64,000 bases of DNA from Luteipulveratus flavus (GTDB taxonomy: Bacteria; Actinomycetota; Actinomycetes; Actinomycetales; Dermatophilaceae): NCBI RefSeq assembly GCF_029080175.1, contig NZ_JARFJC010000046.1; one strand, written 5' to 3'. Positions 32,161 to 40,495 of the stretch are shown one piece after another. The position numbers were made by a program, and so were the translations under genes. Each line of letters begins with the position of its first letter. The first letter of the stretch is position 1. A model generated the notes under the pieces. That model did not search any database and was not told where the DNA came from. It worked only from the letters and a program-made list of their open reading frames with translations.

Positions 32161-34986
32161 TCAGTCCAGACGGTCCGCCGCGACCACCCCGCGCACGACA
32201 CCGTCGATCGCCTTGCGTGCGGTACGCCTGACCGTCTCGTCGGGGGCGGCCTCACCGATCTGGCCCAGCAGGTCGGCCAGCTGCTTGCACCGTCGGACGA
32301 AGTCACCGGCGGACAGGTCGCTGTCGCGCAGGACCAGCTCCAGGCGCGCGCCCGAGACCCACCGGTGCACCATCCAGGCGATGCCGGCGTCCGGCTCCCC
32401 GGTCGGGACCAGGCGGTGCGCCCGCTGCCGGTCGTCCAGCTCGGACCAGCGTCGGACCAGCGCGTCGTAGGCGTCGCGCACCTCGTCGTTCGGGACGCGC
32501 GGCGCGAGGTCGGACTGCTCGCGCCGGGGTTCGTGGACCAGCGTGCTGACGATCGCCGCGAGGGACGCGGGGTCCAGCTGCTTCCACGCTCCGTCACGCA
32601 GGCACTCGGCGACCAGGACGTCCTTCTCGGCGTAGATCCGCTGGAGCACCGTCCCCTGCTCGGTGACCTGCTGACCGTCCTCGCTCAGGTAGCCCAGCTC
32701 GCTGAGCAGGTCGCAGATCCGGTCGAAGGTGCGCGAGACCGTGTGCGTACGGCCCGAGACCTTGCGCTCCAGGCCGTCGGTCTCCCGGCGCAGCCGCCAC
32801 CAGCGCTCGGCCCACCGTGCGTGGTCCTCCCGGTAGGGGCAGTCGTGGCACGGGTGCTCGCGCAGCTGTCGGCGCAGCGCGTCGATGCGGCCACTCGCCT
32901 GCTCGGCGGTCTCGGCGGCCTCCTCGTCCGCGTGGTCCGCCGAGGGAGGGTCGTGCGGCACCTTCGCGCGCAGCGTCGCCGCGAGGTCCCGCCGGTGCTT
33001 CGGGCTGCGGGCGCTGAACGACGACGGGATCTTCAGCCGGGTGAGCGTGACGACCGGCCCGTCGACGTCGGTGTGCGTCAGGCGGCGCACCTGCGCCTCC
33101 GCCGTGAGGAGCGTCGGCTCCGGGCCACTGCGCCGGCCGCCGCGGTTGCCCTGGATGACGATCGCCAGGCCGGCTCGTCGTCCGCTGGGCACCCGGATCA
33201 CGTCGCCGGGCTGCAGCTCCTCCAGCGATCGTTCGGCTGCCGCGCGCCTGCTGCTCGCCTGGGCGCGCCGGATCTGCTTCTCCAGGTCGCTGATCTCACG
33301 ACGCAGGGAGGCGTACTCGGCGAAGTCGCCCTGGTGGCAGCGCATCGCGTCGGCGTACCCCTCCAGCGCCTCCTCGTTGCGCTTGATCGCCCGGGAGACC
33401 CCGACGACGCCGCGGTCGGCCTGGAACTGCGCGAACGAGGACTCCAGCACCTCGCGTGCCCGGGCACGGCCCACCTGCGCGACCAGGTTGACCGCCATGT
33501 TGGACGTGGGGACGAAGCTGGACCGCAGCGGGTACGTCCGCGTGGAGGCCAGGCCCGCGACGGCGTGTGGGTCGATCCCGCGATGGTGGAGCACGACGGC
33601 GTGGCCCTCGAAGTCGATGCCCCGCCGTCCCGCTCGTCCGGTCAGCTGGGTGAACTCCGCGGGGGTGATGTCGGCGTGGGTCTCGCCGTTGAACTTGACC
33701 AGCCGCTCGAGGACGACCGTGCGCGCCGGCATGTTGATGCCGAGAGCGAGCGTCTCGGTCGCGAAGACCGCCCGGATGCGGCCCTGGGTGAACAGCTCCT
33801 CGACGATCTCGCGGAACGTCGGCAGCATGCCGGCGTGGTGGGCCGCGAACCCGCGGCTGAGGCCCTCGACGAAGTCCCAGTAGCCGAGGACGCCCAGATC
33901 CTCGTCCGGCAGGGCGGTGACGCGCTCCTCCACCAGCCGGCGGATGCGCTCGCCCTCCTCGTCGGAGATGAGCTGGGTGCCCCAGGCGAGCAGCTGGCTC
34001 ACCGCGCCGTCGCAGCCGACGCGGCTGAAGATGAACGTGATCGCCGGCAGCAGGCCGTCCCGGTCGAGCCGGTCGATCACCTCGGCCCGGCTCGGCCCGC
34101 CGCCCGGACGGCCGGGCCGGCCACCACGCACCGGACCCTCTGGGCGGCGGCCACGCACCTGCCGTCCGTGCCGCCCGCGGGGCGCGCCGGCGTCCTCGCG
34201 GCGGCCGTGCCGGTCGGTGCGGTCCTCGAAGCGGGTGATGGCGCGCAGCAGCTCGGGACTGACCCGCAGCGAACCTTCGGTACCGGCGTGAGCCGGGCCG
34301 CCGGACTCCTCGACGAACAGGTCCAGCAGGTCGCGACCGACCATCATGTGCTGCCACAGCGGCACGGGCCGGTGCTCCTCGACGATGACCTCGGTGTCGC
34401 CACGCACCTCGCGCAACCAGTCGCCAAACTCCTCGGCGTTGCTCACCGTCGCCGACAGGGAGATGACCTGCACCGACTCGGGCAGGTGGATGATGACCTC
34501 CTCCCACACGGCGCCGCGGAACCGGTCGGCGAGGTAGTGCACCTCGTCCATCACCACGAAGCCGAGGCCGCGCAACGTCGTGGAGCCGGCGTACAGCATG
34601 TTGCGCAGCACCTCGGTCGTCATGACGACGATCGGGGCCTCCCCGTTGACGGAGGAGTCGCCGGTCAGCAGGCCGACGTTGTCGCTGCCGTGCTGGGTGA
34701 CCAGGTCGTTGTACTTCTGGTTCGACAACGCCTTGATGGGCGTGGTGTAGAAGGTCTTGCGCCCGGTGTGCAGCGCCAGGTAGCAGGCGAACTCCCCGAC
34801 CACGGTCTTGCCGGAACCGGTCGGTGCGGCGACGAGCACGCCGCGGCCGTCCTGGACCGCCGCGCACCCGCGGACCTGGAAGTCGTCCAGCGGGAAGGAG
34901 TACTGCTCGGCGAACCGGCCGACGTGGCTGCTGTCGAAGCGGCGCCGCTCGCGCGCGGCCGCATGACGCTCGGCGGGAGTGGGCAT
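32161..34986 (-). CDS. helY: Ski2/Mtr4-like DEAD/DEAH RNA helicase HelY
   Basis: 941 residues. RecA domains: VAAPTGSGKTVVGEFACYLAL (Walker A, ~54), VVMDEVHYLADRFRG (DEVH box), SLSATVSNAEEFGDWL (motif III), TETLALGINMPARTVVLERLVKFNGE and FTQLTGRAGRRGIDFEGHAV (motif VI). A long insertion with RGGRPGRPGGGP is followed by the Ski2-type C-terminal helical domain with a Cys cluster (HPCHDCPYREDH). Actinobacterial HelY is thought to act in RNA processing or decay, but partners are poorly known. TAGTCT 6 nt upstream of ATG 34986 indicates a leaderless start, separate from the tat genes. Confidence 0.93.
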   Translation of the reverse strand: MPTPAERHAAARERRRFDSSHVGRFAEQYSFPLDDFQVRGCAAVQDGRGVLVAAPTGSGKTVVGEFACYLALHTGRKTFYTTPIKALSNQKYNDLVTQHGSDNVGLLTGDSSVNGEAPIVVMTTEVLRNMLYAGSTTLRGLGFVVMDEVHYLADRFRGAVWEEVIIHLPESVQVISLSATVSNAEEFGDWLREVRGDTEVIVEEHRPVPLWQHMMVGRDLLDLFVEESGGPAHAGTEGSLRVSPELLRAITRFEDRTDRHGRREDAGAPRGRHGRQVRGRRPEGPVRGGRPGRPGGGPSRAEVIDRLDRDGLLPAITFIFSRVGCDGAVSQLLAWGTQLISDEEGERIRRLVEERVTALPDEDLGVLGYWDFVEGLSRGFAAHHAGMLPTFREIVEELFTQGRIRAVFATETLALGINMPARTVVLERLVKFNGETHADITPAEFTQLTGRAGRRGIDFEGHAVVLHHRGIDPHAVAGLASTRTYPLRSSFVPTSNMAVNLVAQVGRARAREVLESSFAQFQADRGVVGVSRAIKRNEEALEGYADAMRCHQGDFAEYASLRREISDLEKQIRRAQASSRRAAAERSLEELQPGDVIRVPSGRRAGLAIVIQGNRGGRRSGPEPTLLTAEAQVRRLTHTDVDGPVVTLTRLKIPSSFSARSPKHRRDLAATLRAKVPHDPPSADHADEEAAETAEQASGRIDALRRQLREHPCHDCPYREDHARWAERWWRLRRETDGLERKVSGRTHTVSRTFDRICDLLSELGYLSEDGQQVTEQGTVLQRIYAEKDVLVAECLRDGAWKQLDPASLAAIVSTLVHEPRREQSDLAPRVPNDEVRDAYDALVRRWSELDDRQRAHRLVPTGEPDAGIAWMVHRWVSGARLELVLRDSDLSAGDFVRRCKQLADLLGQIGEAAPDETVRRTARKAIDGVVRGVVAADRLD

Positions 34987-34992
34987 GCCCTG

Positions 34993-34998
34993 AGACTA
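34993..34998 (-). promoter_or_regulatory. Candidate -10 element, leaderless start of helY
   Basis: TAGTCT on the minus strand ends 6 nt before ATG 34986. Confidence 0.55.
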
Positions 34999-35036
34999 GG
35001 CGGTCCGCCTGGTCACGAGCAGCAGGCTCGGCCCGG

Positions 35037-35852
35037 TCAGAGGGCCGAGGCCTGGTCGTCCGGTACGTCCATCCAGTCGGGCCGGTCACGCTTGGCGCGA
35101 CGCTTGTCCATCACGATCGAGAACCCGCACGCGAGGTAGTAGAGCCCCACCATCGGCAGCGCGAGAGCCAGCATCGTCCACGCGTCCGGCGTCGGGGTCA
35201 TCATCGCCGCGAACACGAAGATGAGGATGATCGCGATCCGCCAGCCCTTGAGCATGATCCGGCCGGGCAGGATGCGCGCGGTGTTCAGCCCCACCAGGAA
35301 GACCGGCAGCAGGAACGCGATGCCGAACGCCAGGATGAACCGGGTGCAGAAGGTGAAGTACTCCCCCGCGTTCGGCAGGTTCGCCGCGTCGTCCGGGGTG
35401 AAGCCGAGCAGGACCTCCACGGCCTTCGGCAGCGCCCACGTGGCCGCGTAGCAGCCCGCCAGGAACAACGGGACCGCGGCGGCGACGAACAGCCGGGCGA
35501 CCTTCTTCTCCTTCTTGGTCAGACCGGGGACCAGGAAGGCCCAGATCTGCCAGAGCCAGACCGGACTGGCGAGGATGACGCCGAGCCACATGGCGATCTT
35601 CAGGTGCAGCGTGAACGCCGAGGTGATGCCGGCGTAGTTGAGCTTGACGAACTCGCTGTTGCGCTCCTTCGACAGCTCGACCAGGGGCCTGGTGAGGAAC
35701 GTGACCAGGTGCTCGTAGACCATCCAGCCCACGGCCGACCCGATCGCGATCGCGAGAGCCGCGACGAGCGCGCGGTTGCGGAACTCGCGGAAGTGGTCCC
35801 CCAAGGACATCCTGGCCTCGGGGTTGGCGTTCTTACGCCCGAGCAGCGCCAT
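35037..35852 (-). CDS. tatC: Sec-independent protein translocase TatC
   Basis: 271 residues. MSLGDHFREFRNRALVAALAIAIGSAVGW is the N-terminal TatC signature that binds the twin-arginine signal. Six membrane segments follow, including PVWLWQIWAFLVPGLTKKEKKVARLFV, a highly conserved loop (SxWLYQIWAFIAPGL type). With TatA it exports folded proteins such as the RR-signal flavoprotein at 21052. It follows tatA by 39 nt. Confidence 0.96.
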   Translation of the reverse strand: MALLGRKNANPEARMSLGDHFREFRNRALVAALAIAIGSAVGWMVYEHLVTFLTRPLVELSKERNSEFVKLNYAGITSAFTLHLKIAMWLGVILASPVWLWQIWAFLVPGLTKKEKKVARLFVAAAVPLFLAGCYAATWALPKAVEVLLGFTPDDAANLPNAGEYFTFCTRFILAFGIAFLLPVFLVGLNTARILPGRIMLKGWRIAIILIFVFAAMMTPTPDAWTMLALALPMVGLYYLACGFSIVMDKRRAKRDRPDWMDVPDDQASAL

Positions 35853-35891
35853 CTAGGTCGTCCGAAGCAGTGTGAGTCGCGCGGGCACCTC

Positions 35892-36275
35892 TCAGGAGGC
35901 CTGACCGCCGGTGCCCTGACCGCCCTGCGGCGGGTGGTACTGAGGCTGCTGCGGGGCCTGGCCCTGCTGGGGCGCCTGGTCCTGGGGCTGCTGGTACTGA
36001 CCCTGAGCAGGAGCCTGCTGCTGACGCGGCGCCTCACCGGGGAGCGGCTGCTCGCCCGCGGGATGCGCGCCCGCAGTGTCCGCCGTCTCCCCCTTGACCG
36101 TCTGGCCCGAGGCCTTGCTGTCGGTGCTCATCTCGCCCATCTCGCTCTTGAGGATGCGAGCGGACCGGCCGAGGCTGCGGGCGGCGTCAGGAAGTCGCTT
36201 CCACCCGAACACGACGACGACCACCAGGACCAGGATGACCAGGTGCCATCCCTCGAAAAGACCTCGGATACCCAT
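35892..36275 (-). CDS. tatA: Twin-arginine translocase subunit TatA
   Basis: 127 residues. WHLVILVLVVVVVFGWKRLPDAARSLGRSARILKSEM is the short membrane helix plus FG-x-KRLP hinge and amphipathic helix of TatA. The C-terminal ~75 residues are a long Gln/Pro/Gly-rich tail (repeated Q, P and A), much longer than most and disordered. A GGGAGA ribosome site precedes ATG 36275. Confidence 0.95.
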   Translation of the reverse strand: MGIRGLFEGWHLVILVLVVVVVFGWKRLPDAARSLGRSARILKSEMGEMSTDSKASGQTVKGETADTAGAHPAGEQPLPGEAPRQQQAPAQGQYQQPQDQAPQQGQAPQQPQYHPPQGGQGTGGQAS

Positions 36276-36412
36276 GCTTCTGCTCTCCCTCGGAGCTCGT
36301 GGACGCGTGCCCGCGGGCTCACGCTTCGTCGCAACAGCCCCAGTCTACGTGGGCGGAGCACTCCGCGAGACCGGTGGAGCAACGCGATGACCGCGCCGAG
36401 GTGAACTGTTGG

Positions 36413-37390
36413 TCACGGCCGGCTGTCGGCCCCGTACGCGGACAGCGCCTCCGCCGCTCCGGCCTCGACGTCCCGGGCCAGTGACTCCGGCTCCACGACG
36501 CGGGCGTGGCCGCCGAGCCGCCACACCAGCGACCGGACCCAGCCGGAGTCCGTCGCTCGCAGCGTGATGCGGCACCGGCCCTCGCCGACGTCGACCACGT
36601 CGTCGACCGGGTAGTACTCCGCCACCCAGGCCGCAGCCGGGTCGACGTCCAGGACGACGCGCAGGTCCTGCGGCGCGGGGGTGAAGATGCCCTCGTCCAG
36701 GTCCCGCGGACGCGCGTGCGCCGGCGGCGTGCCGTCCACGTCGAGGACCTCCGACCGCTCGACACGGTCCATCCGGAACAGCCGGACCTCCTGCGCCCGG
36801 TGGCACCAGCCCTCGAGGTACCAGTGGCTGTCCATGTTGACCAGCCGCATCGGGTCGACGTCCCGCTCGGTCGACTCGTCGCGCGAGGCCACGAGGTAGC
36901 GCAGGTGCAGCCGGCGCCGGTCGGCGAGGGCCCGCCGGGCGGCGGCCAGCGCGTCCTGGGTCGTCGCGTCGTCGAGAGTGACCTGCACCCGGGCCGACGC
37001 CTCGCCGGACTCCCCCGTGGCGTCGATGAGCTTGGCCAGCGCTCGGTCGATGGCGTCCCGCTGCGCCAGGCCGGGCACCTCGCCCAGCGTGCGCAGGCCC
37101 ACGATCAGCGACAGCGCCTCGTCCCTGCTGAGCCGCAGCGGCCGGGAGATCGTGTCGGCGTTGCGCAAGTAGACACGGCCCTCCTCCCACTCGGCCTCGA
37201 TGAGGTCGTCGGGCATGTGACCGGGCGTCCCGCACAGGAAGAGCAGCTGCAGGTCCGCCTCGATCTGCGTCGGGCTGACGCCGAGCTCGCGAGCCGCCTC
37301 CTGGATGTCGACGCCCTGCCGGTTGACCAGCCAGGGCACCATCGTGAGCAGACGCGCCAGGCGGGCCGTGGCGTTCTCCGGCGCCGCCAT
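36413..37390 (-). CDS. pafC: PafC, WYL-domain transcription regulator
   Basis: 325 residues. N-terminal winged helix (ARLARLLTMVPWLVNRQGVDIQEAARELGVSPTQIEADLQLLFLCG) then a WYL domain (ALADRRRLHLRYLVASRDESTERDVDPMRLVNMDSHWYLEGWCHRAQEVRLFRMDRV) and the WCX extension. PafB and PafC form a heterodimer that activates LexA-independent DNA-damage genes in mycobacteria, probably sensing nucleic acid through WYL. Its ATG overlaps the pafB stop by 1 nt (TGATG), showing tight coupling. Confidence 0.93.
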   Translation of the reverse strand: MAAPENATARLARLLTMVPWLVNRQGVDIQEAARELGVSPTQIEADLQLLFLCGTPGHMPDDLIEAEWEEGRVYLRNADTISRPLRLSRDEALSLIVGLRTLGEVPGLAQRDAIDRALAKLIDATGESGEASARVQVTLDDATTQDALAAARRALADRRRLHLRYLVASRDESTERDVDPMRLVNMDSHWYLEGWCHRAQEVRLFRMDRVERSEVLDVDGTPPAHARPRDLDEGIFTPAPQDLRVVLDVDPAAAWVAEYYPVDDVVDVGEGRCRITLRATDSGWVRSLVWRLGGHARVVEPESLARDVEAGAAEALSAYGADSRP

Positions 37391-38373
37391 CAGGCCGCCC
37401 CCTCGTGCAGGGCTCGGACGGCGGTGAGCCGGCGGACGACACCGTCCACGAGGCTCGCCGGCTCCAGCACGACCACCGCCGGGCCGAACCCCGCGATCTC
37501 GTTGGCCAACGCGTCGTCGTCGCGGAACTCCACCTCCAGGACGCTCCAGCCGCCCTCGCCGCCGATGTCCCGAGCGCGGCGGCGCAGCGTGTTGCCGGCG
37601 CCCTGCAGGACCCGCAGCCGGGCGACCTGCACGGCGCGGTCGTCCTCGGTGCCGGCGATCATCTCGACGGGGTCGTGGCCGGCCGGGACGTCGTACGGGT
37701 CGGCGCGTCGCTCGACCGTGACCGCGCCCTCGATCCGGCTGAGCCGGAACACCCGGGGCGCGCCCCGACCCAGGTCCTGGCCGGTGAGGTACCACCGGCC
37801 GTGCCAGCTCGTGATCGCCCACGGCTGGACCCGCCGCTGCTCCACCTGCGACCCGCGCTTGCGGTACCCGAACCGGATCGTGCGTCGCTGCACCACGGCG
37901 TCCTTCACCGGCTCGAAGGCCGGCTCGTTGGTCCGGACCCGCGGCTCCAGACCCAGCACCGAGCTGGTGTCGCGCTCGACGTCCTCGGCCTGCAGCTTGC
38001 GCATGGCCTGGGCGGCCGGCCCGCCGAGGCTGGCCTGCTGCCACGTGCGGCTGGCCAGGCCCAGCACGGCCAGCTCGTCCGCCTCGAACGCGATCTCCGG
38101 AAGGGCGTACTCGCGCTGGTCGATCCGGTAGCCGGTCTCGTCGTCGAAGAAGGCGTCCACCGGCTCGGTCTTCAGCGGGATGCCGAGCTCGCGCAGCTCG
38201 TCCTTGTCGCGCTCGAACATCCGGTCGAAGGCCTCGTCCGAGGCGGCCTCGCCGTACTGCGGGACGGCGCTGCGGATCCGCGCCTTGGACAGCGGCTGGC
38301 GGGTGTAGAGCAGGCAGATCACCAGGTTGAGCAGGCGTTCGGTCTTGGCGGCCGGCGTCGTGGCGGCGGGCAT
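37390..38373 (-). CDS. pafB: PafB, WYL-domain transcription regulator
   Basis: 327 residues. TERLLNLVICLLYTRQPLSKARIRSAVPQYGEAASDEAFDRMFERDKDELRELGIPLKTE is the winged-helix DNA-binding domain, and IRFGYRKRGSQVEQRRVQPWAITSWHGRWYLTGQDLGRGAPRVFRLSRI the WYL domain. It is the partner of PafC. TAGCGT 7 nt upstream of ATG 38373 marks a likely leaderless start in a 41-bp divergent region shared with the DUF3866 gene. Confidence 0.93.
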   Translation of the reverse strand: MPAATTPAAKTERLLNLVICLLYTRQPLSKARIRSAVPQYGEAASDEAFDRMFERDKDELRELGIPLKTEPVDAFFDDETGYRIDQREYALPEIAFEADELAVLGLASRTWQQASLGGPAAQAMRKLQAEDVERDTSSVLGLEPRVRTNEPAFEPVKDAVVQRRTIRFGYRKRGSQVEQRRVQPWAITSWHGRWYLTGQDLGRGAPRVFRLSRIEGAVTVERRADPYDVPAGHDPVEMIAGTEDDRAVQVARLRVLQGAGNTLRRRARDIGGEGGWSVLEVEFRDDDALANEIAGFGPAVVVLEPASLVDGVVRRLTAVRALHEGAA

Positions 38374-38380
38374 GTCCCGA

Positions 38381-38386
38381 ACGCTA
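38381..38386 (-). promoter_or_regulatory. Candidate -10 element, leaderless start of pafB
   Basis: TAGCGT on the minus strand ends 7 nt before ATG 38373. Confidence 0.5.
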
Positions 38387-38401
38387 CCCGACCCTTCGCA
38401 C

Positions 38402-38407
38402 TAGTGT
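38402..38407 (+). promoter_or_regulatory. Candidate -10 element, leaderless start of the DUF3866 gene
   Basis: TAGTGT ends 7 nt before GTG 38415. It is the centre of a short inverted repeat CGCAC-TAGT-GTGCG (38397-38410). Confidence 0.5.
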
Positions 38408-38414
38408 GCGACGT

Positions 38415-39506
38415 GTGATCCGGTGGCGCGCAGGAGTCGTGGAGTCCGAACGCAACCGCTGGAACGGCGCGGTCGAGTACGCCGTGCGCCTGGCCGAGCA
38501 AGACCGGACGGTTCGGGCGCTCGCCTACACCGACGTGGTGGGTGAGCCCGTCGCGGGCGACCGGGTCCTGCTCAACGTCAGCGCCCTGGAGCGCGGCCTC
38601 GGGACGGGCGGCCTGGCGCTCGTCGTGGCGATCCCCGACCGGCTGCCGCAGGACCCCGCCGACGGTCCCGGACACGTCGTCAAGGCCCGCTACACCCCCG
38701 TCCAGACGATGGTGCTGGGCGCCGACGAGCAGGAGTCGCCCCATCACGACCTGCTGCGCGAGGCGGACTCGGTCCACGGCATGCCCGTCGTCGTGGCCGA
38801 TCTGCACTCCGCGGTCCCCGCGGTCATCGCGGGGCTGCGCGCCGACGCCGCCGCTGCACCGCGCGTCGCGTACGTCATGAGTGACGGCGGCGCCCTGCCG
38901 ATCGCGTTCTCGCGCACGGTGGCACAGCTGCGGGAGGCGGGCTGGATCGTCGGCGCGGTCACGGTCGGGCAGGCGTACGGCGGCGACCTGGAGGCCGTCA
39001 ACGTCCACACCGGCCTGCTGGCCGCCCGGCTCGTCCTGGAGGCGGACGTCGTCGTCCTCAGCCAGGGCCCCGGCAACCTCGGGACCGGCACCCGGTGGGG
39101 GTTCTCCGGCGTCGCCGCCGGCGAGGCGCTCAACGCCGCCCACGTCCTCGGCGGCCGCCCGGTCGCGTCGCTGCGGGTCTCCGAGGCGGACGCCCGCGAA
39201 CGCCACCGCGGGATCTCCCACCACAGCCGGACGGCGTACGGGCGGGTCGCGCTGGTCCCGGCCGACCTGCCGGTCCCCCTGCTCGACGGCTCGCTCGGCG
39301 CACTGGTCAACCGGCAGGCGTCCGAGCTCGTCGACGCCACGGGCGGCCGCCTGCGACGCCACGACGTCGAGCTGACGGGGCTGCGCGAGGCGCTGCAGCT
39401 GAGTCCGGTTCCGTTGCGCACCATGGGCCGCGATCTGGACGCCGATGCCGCGTCGTTCCTCGCGGCTGCCGCCGCCGGGCGATACACGGCCGGGACCCTC
39501 GGATGA
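38415..39506 (+). CDS. DUF3866 family protein
   Basis: About 363 residues matching the actinobacterial DUF3866 family next to pafBC. Recognisable parts are VLLNVSALERGLGTGGLALVVAIP near the N-terminus, ADLHSAVPAVIAGLRA, and VVLSQGPGNLGTGTRWGFSGVAAGEALNAAHVLGGRPVASLRVSEADARERHRGISHHSRTAY. There is no signal peptide or membrane segment. Function unknown; a Rossmann-like fold is possible but I see no clear motif. GTG 38415 is chosen from the -10; GTG 38406 is also in frame. Its stop overlaps the next start (ATGA). Confidence 0.8.
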   Translation: MIRWRAGVVESERNRWNGAVEYAVRLAEQDRTVRALAYTDVVGEPVAGDRVLLNVSALERGLGTGGLALVVAIPDRLPQDPADGPGHVVKARYTPVQTMVLGADEQESPHHDLLREADSVHGMPVVVADLHSAVPAVIAGLRADAAAAPRVAYVMSDGGALPIAFSRTVAQLREAGWIVGAVTVGQAYGGDLEAVNVHTGLLAARLVLEADVVVLSQGPGNLGTGTRWGFSGVAAGEALNAAHVLGGRPVASLRVSEADARERHRGISHHSRTAYGRVALVPADLPVPLLDGSLGALVNRQASELVDATGGRLRRHDVELTGLREALQLSPVPLRTMGRDLDADAASFLAAAAAGRYTAGTLG

Positions 39507-39931
39507 GGTTGGACGCCGACGAGGCGCGATCACGACTCGGCACGCACGTCCACGGCGTTCTGTGCACGCTGCATCCGCAGCGAGGGCCCGACCCGGTTCC
39601 CGTCGTGTACGCCGTCACCGACGACGGGCATGTCGGTGTCCCGGTCGACCGGGTCAAGCCCAAGACGTCCTCGCGGCTGCAGCGCGAGATGAACCTGGAT
39701 CAGGACCCCCGCGCCGCGCTGCTGGTCGAGGGCTGGGACGCCGAGGACTGGTCGCGGCTGTGGTGGGTACGGGCGCAGCTGGAGCACGTACCCGACCCGC
39801 CGGCGGCGCTAGTAGACGACCTCGTGGCGCGGCTGGCCCGCACGGTGCCGCAGTACGCCGACCGGCCCTTCCACCACCTGCTGGTGTGTCGCGTCGTCTC
39901 TCTGACCGGCTGGGCCGCGCGAGACGCCTGA
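39503..39931 (+). CDS. PNPOx-like split-barrel flavoprotein (F420/FMN type)
   Basis: 142 residues. MRLDADEARSRLGTHVHGVLCTLHPQRGPDPVPVVYAVTDDGHVGVPVDRVKPKTSSRLQREMNLDQDPRAALLVEGWDAEDWSRLWWVRAQ is the split beta-barrel of TIGR03668-like proteins, related to mycobacterial Rv1155 that binds F420. The cofactor (F420 or FMN) cannot be told from sequence alone. Coupled to DUF3866 by a 4-nt ATGA overlap, so the two are probably made together. Confidence 0.8.
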   Translation: MRLDADEARSRLGTHVHGVLCTLHPQRGPDPVPVVYAVTDDGHVGVPVDRVKPKTSSRLQREMNLDQDPRAALLVEGWDAEDWSRLWWVRAQLEHVPDPPAALVDDLVARLARTVPQYADRPFHHLLVCRVVSLTGWAARDA

Positions 39932-39979
39932 GGCTCGGCGACCTGCGCTCGCCGCTCCGCCGAGAGGCTCAGATCATCG

Positions 39980-40020
39980 CGAGAGGCTCACTCGTTCGTG
40001 CAGAACGAGTGAGCCTCTCG
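39980..40020. terminator. Strong bidirectional terminator
   Basis: Perfect 18-bp stem (39980-39997 with 40003-40020), GTGCA loop, between convergent genes. The motif CGAGAGGCTCA also occurs just before at 39961-39971. Confidence 0.92.
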
Positions 40021-40042
40021 GCGATCAGTGAGCCTGGCGGCG

Positions 40043-40462
40043 TCAGCGCAGACCGAACGCGCTGCCCGCACCGGGCTTGTTGGTGCTGACCAGGTCGACG
40101 ACGAAGATCAGCGTCTCGCCGCCCTTGATCGCGCCACCGGCGCCCTGGTCGCCGTACCCCAGGTGCGGCGGGATGATCAGCTTGCGGCGACCGCCGACCT
40201 TCATCCCGAGGATGCCCTGGTCCCAGCCCTGGATGACCTGGCCGACGCCGACCTGGAAGTCCAGGGGCGCGCCGCGGTTCCAGGAGGCGTCGAACTCCTC
40301 GCCGGTCGACCAGGCGACGCCCACGTAGTGCGCCTTGATCTGGTCGCCCGCCTGGGCCTCGGGCCCGTCACCGACGGTGACGTCCTCGATCACCAGCTCG
40401 CTGGGCGGGGTGTCGCCCGGGAAGTCGATCTCGGGCTTGGTCGTGCTCGGGTCGAACGGCAT
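40043..40462 (-). CDS. FKBP-type peptidyl-prolyl isomerase
   Basis: 139 residues, one complete FKBP domain: DQIKAHYVGVAWSTGEEFDASWNRGAPLDFQVGVGQVIQGWDQGILGMKVGGRRKLIIPPHLGYGDQGAGGAIKGGETLIFVVDLV. The active-site set (Tyr of HYVG, Phe/Asp of FDASW, Val-Ile-x-Gly-Trp, Tyr of LGYG, Phe of IFVVDL) is complete. No signal peptide, so cytoplasmic. GAGGAG ribosome site before ATG 40462. A 33-nt gap separates it from the lipoprotein FKBP upstream on the same strand. Confidence 0.94.
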   Translation of the reverse strand: MPFDPSTTKPEIDFPGDTPPSELVIEDVTVGDGPEAQAGDQIKAHYVGVAWSTGEEFDASWNRGAPLDFQVGVGQVIQGWDQGILGMKVGGRRKLIIPPHLGYGDQGAGGAIKGGETLIFVVDLVSTNKPGAGSAFGLR

Positions 40463-40495
40463 CGGTACTCCTCGTACATCAGTGGGTCGGTCGGG